From NCBI GenBank assembly GCA_035560555.1, contig DATMZF010000074.1, positions 1 through 64,000 on the forward strand: 64,000 nt of DNA, read 5' to 3'. A program made the position numbers and the translations under genes. The number at the start of each line of letters is the position of its first letter. Position 1 is the first letter of the stretch. The stretch comes from UBA11090 sp035560555. Its GTDB lineage: Bacteria > Spirochaetota > Spirochaetia > Treponematales > Rectinemataceae. The notes under the pieces were generated by a model that saw only the letters and a list, made by a program, of their open reading frames with translations, searched no databases and was not told the DNA's origin. Shown here piece after piece: positions 58,127-64,000 of the stretch.

Positions 58127-58669
58127 ATGGAACAGAATGTTGCGACAACGGATCGGAAGGGTGGACGGATCGCGATGGCCGCGCTCGTGCCGATCGTGAT
58201 CGTCGCGGCCGATCAGCTCACCAAGGCGTGGATCGCGGGGAATGTCCCCCAAAACACCATAGCCTCCCGGCATATGGGCGATTTTCTCTGGATCGTGCAT
58301 ACGCGCAACCTCGGAATAGCCTTCTCCATCGGGGATTCGGCCTCGAGACTGCTCAGGATCGCCCTCTTCATCGTCCTTCCCGCCTGTTTCATGTCAGCGG
58401 CGAGCGTCTATTGCTTCGTATCCAAAAAACTTTCCCTCATCCAGCGCTACGCGATCGCGTTCATCATTGGCGGGGGGCTGGGCAATCTCATAGACAGGAT
58501 TTTTCGTCCCGAGGGTGTCGTCGATTTCATCTCGTTTTCCCTTTTTGGGATTTTCGGGCTCGACCGCTTTCCGACCTTCAATATCGCCGACTCGTCGGTG
58601 ACCATAGGCGCCGCGATTCTTCTGATAAGCGGATTCCTGATGGAAGAAAAGGAAAAAAACAATGAGTAA
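58127..58669 (+). CDS. lspA: Lipoprotein signal peptidase
   Basis: 180 residues from ATG 58127 (GGGGA upstream; an ATG at 58076 in frame is less supported). Four TM helices. The two catalytic aspartates are in GGGLGNLIDRIF and PTFNIADSSVTIG, with VAADQLTKAWI and HTRNLGIAFSI as the other LspA motifs; most homologues have N.G.AF. It cleaves signal peptides of prolipoproteins at the inner membrane, serving the several lipoproteins in this window. It overlaps the following small gene by 8 nt. Confidence 0.95.
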   Translation: MEQNVATTDRKGGRIAMAALVPIVIVAADQLTKAWIAGNVPQNTIASRHMGDFLWIVHTRNLGIAFSIGDSASRLLRIALFIVLPACFMSAASVYCFVSKKLSLIQRYAIAFIIGGGLGNLIDRIFRPEGVVDFISFSLFGIFGLDRFPTFNIADSSVTIGAAILLISGFLMEEKEKNNE

Positions 58670-58937
58670 AGGCGCCAAGGCCGCCATCTTCGTGATCGTG
58701 GCGTCGCTTGCGAACATCCTGCTGACCGGGCTGCTCTTCATCGCCTGCCTGGGGCTCTACTCTCTGACGCTGGCGAAGATCCTTCCCCAGACGGCGGTCA
58801 TGTGGGCTGTCGTCGTGAGTTTTATCGCGAGCATGGCGGGAACCTTCGTCATCTATAAGAAAGCCCTGGCCTATGCCCAGAAAAAATTCAACCTCGAAGA
58901 GAAGCTCGGGCTCTATCCTAAGAAGCGCAGGTACTGA
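58662..58937 (+). CDS. Small membrane protein coupled to lspA
   Basis: 91 residues, start inside the end of lspA. Two TM helices (IFVIVASLANILLTGLLFIA and MWAVVVSFIASMAGTFVIY) and a basic, amphipathic C-terminus (AQKKFNLEEKLGLYPKKRRY). In Treponema genomes a gene of this kind has been labelled 'leader peptide processing enzyme', apparently from its position; no catalytic residues are visible here. It may be an accessory to LspA. Confidence 0.65.
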   Translation: MSKGAKAAIFVIVASLANILLTGLLFIACLGLYSLTLAKILPQTAVMWAVVVSFIASMAGTFVIYKKALAYAQKKFNLEEKLGLYPKKRRY

Positions 58938-59052
58938 CAAGATTACCCCCGAAGCTTTACGCTCCTCGGTTTCCATGCAATAATTTCCGGGAACCGCGAG
59001 GGCGCGTTCCGGCGCCGAAAACCGTTCACGTTACGACAACAAGGAGAACCGC

Positions 59053-60411
59053 ATGTCTGCAGCGCGGGAAGAGTTCCTGAAACTTGGCGTTTGCGTACCC
59101 GAGATTTACCTTCCTTCGGAGAAGCTGGATCACCAGGCCTGGGCCGTCGTCGCCTGCGATCAGTATTCCTCGGAGAGGGAGTACTGGGAAAAAGCCGCCG
59201 AATCCATAGGCTCCAAGCCATCGACCCTGAATATGATATTCCCCGAGTGCTATCTGGAGGACAAGGACAAGACAGAGAGGATCGCCCGGATCCAGCGCTC
59301 GATGACCGACTATATCGCTAAAGGCTACCTCGAGACGCCGGGGGAAGGATTCATCCTCGTCGAGCGCAGGACTCCCTATGAGCAGAAGCCCCGGATAGGG
59401 CTCGTCCTCTCGGTGGATCTCGAGAAGTATCAATACGGCAAAGATTCCAAAAGCCTCATACGTCCGACCGAGGGCACGATCGTCGAAAGACTTCCGCCTC
59501 GCATGACGATAAGGCGGGGCGCTCCGCTGGAACTGCCTCATATCATGATTCTGATGGACGATCCGGGACGGACCGTCATAGAACCCCTTTACGGCAAGAG
59601 GATATACTTCAAGAAGCTCTATGATTTTGATCTCATGGCCGGCTCGGGCCACGTCCGCGGTTGGCTGGTGAAGGATGAAGGCACCCTCCTGGGCCTCGTC
59701 GCGGCGCTGGCGCAGATCGCCGACCCGAAGCGCTTCCGGGAAAAATACGGCGTGGACGATGTCCTGCTTTTCGCGGTAGGCGACGGGAACCACTCCCTGG
59801 CCACAGCCAAGGCGACCTGGGCGGAGGTGAAGGCATCCTTCGCCGGCAAGCCCGGCGCCGAAGCCGCGCTTGCCAAACACCCGGCGCGCTATGCCCTCGT
59901 CGAGCTTCTCAACATCTACGACGAGGGCCTTCCCTTCCACCCGATCCACCGCGTTCTCTTCAACGTGGATGAAAGGGACTTTTTCTCCGCGCTAAAGGAG
60001 GCTGGCGCGAAGATTTCGACGATGCCCGGCTCGCGTGAAGCCTTCGAAGCCTGCGACGCTCCCGATCCGGATGGCGCTCACCGGATCGCTTGGACGAACG
60101 GCCGCGCGTCGGGTCTGATCGTCTTCGAAAATCCCGTCGAGAAACTGGCGGCCGGCAGCCTGCAGGGCATCCTCGATCCCTACCTCAAGGCTCACCCCGC
60201 GACGACGATCGATTATATTCACGGCTCGGGGAGCCTTGAATCCCTCGCTTCCAAACCCGGGAACGTGGGTCTCTATCTGCCCCCCGTCGACAAGGCCTCT
60301 TTCTTCGCCACCGTCATCGGGAACGGCGTCATGCCCCGCAAGACCTTCTCCATGGGCGAGGCCCCGGAAAAGCGCTTCTACATCGAAGCGAGAAAGATAA
60401 GCGTCGGCTGA
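59053..60411 (+). CDS. DUF1015 family protein
   Basis: 452 residues, RBS AAGGAG. DUF1015 blocks: WAVVACDQYSSEREYWEKA, NMIFPECYL, GFILVERRTPYEQKPRIGLVLSVDLEKYQY, RPTEGTIVERLPPRMTIRRGAPLELPHIMILMDDP, and LLFAVGDGNHSLATAKA with ARYALVELLNIYD...PIHRVLF. The GDGNHS segment is a near-invariant motif of the family. Function is unknown. In many anaerobes the gene sits beside serA and serC, as it does here, so a role in serine synthesis or its control is plausible. Confidence 0.92.
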   Translation: MSAAREEFLKLGVCVPEIYLPSEKLDHQAWAVVACDQYSSEREYWEKAAESIGSKPSTLNMIFPECYLEDKDKTERIARIQRSMTDYIAKGYLETPGEGFILVERRTPYEQKPRIGLVLSVDLEKYQYGKDSKSLIRPTEGTIVERLPPRMTIRRGAPLELPHIMILMDDPGRTVIEPLYGKRIYFKKLYDFDLMAGSGHVRGWLVKDEGTLLGLVAALAQIADPKRFREKYGVDDVLLFAVGDGNHSLATAKATWAEVKASFAGKPGAEAALAKHPARYALVELLNIYDEGLPFHPIHRVLFNVDERDFFSALKEAGAKISTMPGSREAFEACDAPDPDGAHRIAWTNGRASGLIVFENPVEKLAAGSLQGILDPYLKAHPATTIDYIHGSGSLESLASKPGNVGLYLPPVDKASFFATVIGNGVMPRKTFSMGEAPEKRFYIEARKISVG

Positions 60412-60413
60412 AC

Positions 60414-60452
60414 TTGACAGTTGTCGCTGTCATGATACTATAAAAAAGTATC
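60414..60452 (+). promoter_or_regulatory. serA promoter with two overlapping operators
   Basis: TTGACA (60414-60419), a 16-nt spacer and TACTAT (60436-60441). The inverted repeat TGACAG-N6-CTGTCA (60415-60432) covers the -35 box. A second, GATACT-N7-AGTATC (60434-60452), covers the -10 box. Repressor control is likely. Confidence 0.6.
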
Positions 60453-60514
60453 GAGATTTGCGCCCGATCCCAGCGATCGTGCGCCGCATGTACGATCAGT
60501 ATTAGGAGGATTTC

Positions 60515-61387
60515 ATGGTTATTCTGTTGGCCGATGCCTTCGCCTCCGACCTGCCGAAGCGGCTCTCCGCCTTCGGTGAAGTCGTCAGCGATATGAAACG
60601 TGTCGCCGATGCCGAGATCATCATCGTCCGCTCCAAGACCAGGGTGGACAAGACGATGATCGACGCCGCCCCGAAACTGAAATTCATCATCAGGGGAGGC
60701 GTGGGCGTCGATACGATCGATGTGGATTACGCCAAGGCCAAGGGAATTCTCGTGGACAACACCCCCGAGGCGTCGAGCCTCGCGGTGGCCGAACTCACCT
60801 TCGCCCTCATGCTTGCCCTGCCCAACCACTTGGTGAAAGCCGACGTTTCCATGAAGGAAGGCAAGTGGCTCAAGAAGGAGCTGGAGCGCACGGAACTTAG
60901 CGGGAAGACCCTGGGGCTCGTGGGCATCGGACGCATCGCGAGGGAAGTGGCTTCCCGCGCCAGAGCCTTCGGAATGAAGGTCGTCGCCTTCGACAAGTAC
61001 GTCGCCGCTTCCGACGCCGCCGAGATGATGAGTCTGGACGAAGTATTCGCGAAAGCTGATTACATCAGCCTTCACACGCCCCTCACCGACGAGACGCGCG
61101 GCATGATCAACGCCGGCAGCATCGCGAAGATGAAGGACGGAGTCCGCCTCATCAACACCTGCCGCGGCCAGGTCATCGTGGAAGCCGACGTCGTCGCGGC
61201 GCTCGCTTCCGGAAAGCTGGCCGGGTACGCCACCGACGTCTTCTACAAGGAGCCGCCGGAAGGCTCGCCGCTCCTCGCCGCGGCCAACGTCCTCCTGACC
61301 CCCCACCTGGGCGCCTCGACGGAAGAGAATCTCCTACGGCTCGGCGACAGCATCGAAAGTCGCGTCGCGAAATACGTTTCCAAATAA
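60515..61387 (+). CDS. serA: D-3-phosphoglycerate dehydrogenase (short form)
   Basis: 290 residues, RBS AGGAGG. A 2-hydroxyacid dehydrogenase without an ACT domain. KFIIRGGVGVDTIDVDYAKAKGILVDNTP, the NAD site LGLVGIGRIAREVASRARAFGMKVVAFD, the catalytic Arg in LINTCRGQVIVEADVVAAL, Glu in DVFYKEPP and His in LLTPHLGASTEEN are all present. Adjacency to serC supports the serine pathway. Lack of the ACT domain implies no direct serine feedback. Confidence 0.93.
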   Translation: MVILLADAFASDLPKRLSAFGEVVSDMKRVADAEIIIVRSKTRVDKTMIDAAPKLKFIIRGGVGVDTIDVDYAKAKGILVDNTPEASSLAVAELTFALMLALPNHLVKADVSMKEGKWLKKELERTELSGKTLGLVGIGRIAREVASRARAFGMKVVAFDKYVAASDAAEMMSLDEVFAKADYISLHTPLTDETRGMINAGSIAKMKDGVRLINTCRGQVIVEADVVAALASGKLAGYATDVFYKEPPEGSPLLAAANVLLTPHLGASTEENLLRLGDSIESRVAKYVSK

Positions 61388-61401
61388 ACGGGAGTAAAAC
61401 C

Positions 61402-62496
61402 ATGAAAAGAGTGATAAATTTCAACGCCGGCCCCGCCGCCATTCCCCTCGACGTGCTGAAACAAGCCCAGGAAGAGATGCTGGACTGGAACGGCACCGGC
61501 ATGTCGGTCATGGAAGTCTCGCACCGCTCGAAAGAGTACGAGGCCATGCACAACGAGGCGAAGGACCTCTTCAGAAAGCTGGCCGGCATGGGACCGGAGT
61601 GGAAGATCCTCTTCCTCACCGGCGGCGCCTCCAGCCAATTCTTCCAGGTTCCCATGAACTATCTCTTCGACGGCAGGAAAGCCTCCTACCTTGTCACCGG
61701 CACATGGAGCAAGAAAGCCCTCAAGGAAGCCAAACGCTTCGGCCCCTGCGACGTCATGAGCACCGAGAACGCCGACGGCACCTTCACGAGAATCCTCACG
61801 CCGGCCGAAATCAAGATCGATCCGGCTTCGACCTACGTCCACATGACCAGCAACAACACGCTCTTCGGATCCCAGTGGCACGATTGGCCCGAAACGGGCA
61901 AGGTCCCCTTAGTCTGCGACATGTCGAGCGACATCTTCTCCCGTCCCTTCCCTGCCGACAAATTCGCGCTGATCTACGCGGGCGCCCAGAAGAACCTCGG
62001 CCCCTCTGGCCTTACCATCGTGGCAGTCAAGGACAGCTTCTTCCAACTTTGCCAGGAACAGGCCAAGCTGCCGACCATGCTCTCCTACAGGACCCACGAG
62101 GAAGAGAATTCGCTCTACAATACGCCGCCCTGTTTCTCAATCTACATGCTCAGCCTGACGCTCAAATGGCTGGACAGGAACGGCGGCCTCGGCGCCATGG
62201 CGAAGGTCAACGAGGAGAAGGGCAGAATCATCTACGGGGCGATCGACGCCTCGAACGGCTACTATCGCGGTCCGGTCGAAAAAGATTCTCGTTCCAACAT
62301 GAACGTCGTCTTCAGGCTCAAGGACGAGGCTTCCGAAGAGCTTTTCGTGAAGGAAGCGAAGGCCGCGGGCATCGTGGGCGTAAAAGGCCACCGCTCGACG
62401 GGCGGCATCCGATTCTCGATGTACAACGCTAACCTCGTGGACAACGTCAAGGTAGCGGCCGCCTTCATGGAAGATTTCAGGAAGAGGCAGGGCTGA
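61402..62496 (+). CDS. serC: Phosphoserine aminotransferase
   Basis: 364 residues, RBS GGGAG, 14 nt after serA. INFNAGPAAIPLDVLKQAQEE, MSVMEVSHRSKEYE, FLTGGASSQFFQVPMN, VTGTWSKKALKEAKRFG, MTSNNTLFGSQWHDWP, the PLP lysine in YAGAQKNLGPSG, and GVKGHRSTGGIRFSMYNA are all SerC blocks. It converts phosphohydroxypyruvate to phosphoserine. No serB lies nearby. Confidence 0.97.
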   Translation: MKRVINFNAGPAAIPLDVLKQAQEEMLDWNGTGMSVMEVSHRSKEYEAMHNEAKDLFRKLAGMGPEWKILFLTGGASSQFFQVPMNYLFDGRKASYLVTGTWSKKALKEAKRFGPCDVMSTENADGTFTRILTPAEIKIDPASTYVHMTSNNTLFGSQWHDWPETGKVPLVCDMSSDIFSRPFPADKFALIYAGAQKNLGPSGLTIVAVKDSFFQLCQEQAKLPTMLSYRTHEEENSLYNTPPCFSIYMLSLTLKWLDRNGGLGAMAKVNEEKGRIIYGAIDASNGYYRGPVEKDSRSNMNVVFRLKDEASEELFVKEAKAAGIVGVKGHRSTGGIRFSMYNANLVDNVKVAAAFMEDFRKRQG

Positions 62497-62534
62497 GGCC
62501 TCGCGCCTTCTATTCCGCGAATTTTTACGCAAAA

Positions 62535-62566
62535 GTGGCCGCCCGTTTTGGGCGGCCTCTTTCTAT
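62535..62566. terminator. Bidirectional terminator between serC and the Ldh gene
   Basis: The 8-bp GC stem GGCCGCCC/GGGCGGCC (62537-62544 with 62550-62557) has loop GTTTT. It is followed by TCTTTCTATT on the plus strand and ACTTTT on the minus strand. It separates two convergent genes. Confidence 0.75.
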
Positions 62567-62629
62567 TGACGCAATCTGTTTATCCGATAGCGTCGCGCGT
62601 CTCGGGTGATCGCCGCCATGGATACTTCG

Positions 62630-63736
62630 TCAGAACGGAAGCGCGTTCGGCAAGTTCAGTTTTTCCTTGACCGCGCGGAAGGCGTTCTTAAGCGGCGCGT
62701 TGAAGGGGACGCCCTTGTCCTTCCTGAAGAGCCAGGTCTCGTATTCCTTCTCGCCGGGCGTGTAGATCCTCTTGGCGCCAGGAGCCTTCTTGGAGGCCCT
62801 GAGCTGCCTCGAGATCTCGCCGACTTGGCGCTTGAAGGCGTCGAGGTCGCAGAAGGCCTCGACCTTGATGGCCAGGAAGGAGTGGCCGAGCTCTATCGAA
62901 GCGGGCTTTCCTTCCTTGTCGACGCCCATCAGCGCCTTCATGAAGTTGGCCTGCGAGAGGGCGGAGGAGAGGAGTTCGACGACCATGGTGTTGCCGTAGC
63001 CCTTGTAGCCGCCCAGGTCTTCGCCGAGGCCGCCCAGAGGGGTCAGCGCGGCCTTGTCCTTGGTGAGGTCGATCAGGACCTGGTGCGTGTCGTGGCGGTA
63101 GTGGCCGTCCTCGCCTATGACCCAGCCGTCGGGAAGGTCCTTGCTGAGGCGGTCGTAGAGTTCGATCTTGCCGCGCTGGGTGACCGAGGTGGCGTAGTCG
63201 GGCATGAAGGGGAAGGCTTCGTCCGAGGGCATGCCCCAGGTCATGGGGTTGGTGCCGAGCATGGGCTCGACGCCCCAGGTGGGGGCGATGGAGGGCCTGG
63301 CCGAGGTGGTGGTCATGCCGATCATGCCGCGCTCGACGGCCATGTTGGGATAGTAGAAGGCCGCGCCGTAGTGGGTGGAGTTGCGCACCACCGTCATGCC
63401 GAGGCCGTTCTTCTCGGCCTTGTCGATCGCCATCTGCATGGCGCGCTTGGCGATGTAGTGGCCCATGCCGTTGTGTCCGTCGATGACGGCGGTCGTAGGC
63501 GTTTCCCTGACCACGTCGAAATTGGTTACGGGAAGCTGGGTGCCGGCCCATATCCTGTCGAGATATATCGGCTTGAAACGGCCGACCCCGTGGGAATCGA
63601 CGCCGCGCTTGTCGGCCGAGATGAGGACGTTGGCGCAGACGGCCGCTTCTTCGGCCGGAACGCCGACAGCCTCGAAGCCAGCTTTCATGAATGCCTCGAC
63701 CTCGTCGAAATTCCACCAGGTGATGTTCTCGTCCAT
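62630..63736 (-). CDS. Malate/L-lactate dehydrogenase family (Ldh2) oxidoreductase
   Basis: 368 residues from ATG 63736 (AAGGAG 6 nt upstream). The NAD(P)-dependent LDH2/MDH2 fold, unrelated to classical LDH. Blocks: LISADKRGVDSHGVGRF (catalytic Asp-Ser-His), IDGHNGMGHYIAKRAMQMAIDKAEKNGLGMTVVRNSTHYGAAFYYPNMA, TTTSARPSIAPTWGVEPMLGTNP and GGYKGYGNTMVVELLSSALS. The substrate may be malate, lactate, ureidoglycolate or a sugar acid; the sequence alone does not decide. Confidence 0.93.
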   Translation of the reverse strand: MDENITWWNFDEVEAFMKAGFEAVGVPAEEAAVCANVLISADKRGVDSHGVGRFKPIYLDRIWAGTQLPVTNFDVVRETPTTAVIDGHNGMGHYIAKRAMQMAIDKAEKNGLGMTVVRNSTHYGAAFYYPNMAVERGMIGMTTTSARPSIAPTWGVEPMLGTNPMTWGMPSDEAFPFMPDYATSVTQRGKIELYDRLSKDLPDGWVIGEDGHYRHDTHQVLIDLTKDKAALTPLGGLGEDLGGYKGYGNTMVVELLSSALSQANFMKALMGVDKEGKPASIELGHSFLAIKVEAFCDLDAFKRQVGEISRQLRASKKAPGAKRIYTPGEKEYETWLFRKDKGVPFNAPLKNAFRAVKEKLNLPNALPF

Positions 63737-63802
63737 AAAATACTCCTTACGTTGCAGGGCGCCGCGCTTCTCGGGCGTCCCGAATGGGAAACGTGCAGAA
63801 GA

Positions 63803-63830
63803 AGTATAGTCCAATTTTGCACCATAGCAA
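63803..63830 (-). promoter_or_regulatory. Promoter of the Ldh2 gene
   Basis: Minus strand: TTGCTA (63830-63825), a 16-nt spacer and TATACT (63808-63803). The leader is about 60 nt. Confidence 0.6.
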
Positions 63831-63887
63831 AGGGGATAGTGTGGAAGAATCCACCCAGGACGGATGGGGTGGCTCCGGAGACGAGCC

Positions 63888-64000
63888 TTACAGCGCCACG
63901 CCCAGAACATCCTTGATCGCGGACTGGAAGGTGGCTTTGGGCAGCGCGCCCATGGCCATCTGGGGCGGGCTTCCGACGGGAATGAAAAGGATGGACGGAA
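63888..64000 (-). CDS. C-terminal end of a thioredoxin-like protein
   Basis: 37 codons ending in TAA (63890-63888); the rest lies beyond the window. The last residues read ILFIPVGSPPQMAMGALPKA followed by TFQSAIKDVLG. This matches the final strand and helix of thioredoxin-fold proteins, with the cis-Pro region further upstream and not visible. The active-site CxxC is outside the window. Confidence 0.55.
   Translation of the reverse strand, partial: PSILFIPVGSPPQMAMGALPKATFQSAIKDVLGVAL

Noticed and set aside
62606..63916. 436-codon plus-strand ORF opposite the Ldh2 gene
   Set aside because: Gly/Val/Asp/His-rich shadow of a well-conserved enzyme frame.

Overview
The window is about 64 kb of GC-rich bacterial chromosome, densely packed with housekeeping and metabolic genes. 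There is no phage, IS element, CRISPR array or rRNA. The gene set points to a spirochaete of the Treponema/Rectinema type: mglBAC with a lipoprotein MglB, type III glutamine synthetase, DUF1576 and DUF1015 proteins, CHASE2 adenylate cyclase, an lspA gene with a tiny membrane-protein partner, a FliG-like paralogue, and large outer-surface proteins. The phylum is an inference from gene content, not from a marker gene.

Layout. 1-4.8 kb: TPR and exported proteins and a TIGR02757 protein. 4.8-4.9 kb: tRNA-Pro(GGG) and a terminator. 5.1-15.2 kb: a 2481-residue Ig/PKD-like exported protein followed by an 856-residue predicted outer-membrane barrel. 15.2-24.1 kb: ChrB-like protein, ZIP transporter, DUF1576 membrane protein, exonuclease I, SH3 and M48 envelope proteins, adenylate cyclase. 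24.2-28.2 kb: complete biotin ECF transporter (bioY-bioM-bioN) divergent from a B12-binding radical SAM enzyme. 28.2-29.8 kb: an asparagine synthetase of the AsnRS-paralogue type behind an Asn-rich leader peptide and attenuator. 29.9-37.3 kb (minus strand): hemerythrin/PAS sensor, then the operon mglB-mglA-mglC-FAD oxidoreductase-CDF transporter. 37.5-42.3 kb: branched-chain amino-acid ABC operon livJHMGF. 42.4-48.0 kb (minus): an inactive beta-lactamase-fold membrane protein, GSIII, and a NifA-like sigma-54 activator. 48.2-54.7 kb: lysine riboswitch followed by asd-lysC-dapB-dapA-dapD-proC. 54.7-57.0 kb (minus): FliG-like and MotA-like proteins and a THEP1-like NTPase. 57.1-62.5 kb: possible small RNA, Nif3-like protein, lspA, DUF1015-serA-serC. 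62.6-64 kb (minus): Ldh2-type dehydrogenase and the end of a thioredoxin-like gene.

The common theme is amino-acid and nitrogen supply under local cis-regulation. Asparagine formation appears to be controlled by ribosome-mediated attenuation. Lysine synthesis appears to be controlled by a riboswitch. Glutamine synthetase has a textbook sigma-54 promoter with palindromic upstream sites next to its likely activator. The hemerythrin sensor has a palindrome exactly at -41.5, the usual place for a CRP/FNR activator. Several genes lack a Shine-Dalgarno sequence and have a -10 box 5-7 nt before the ATG, suggesting leaderless mRNAs.

All readings are from the raw sequence without database searches. 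Family names rest on recognised motifs, and numerical similarities were not computed.
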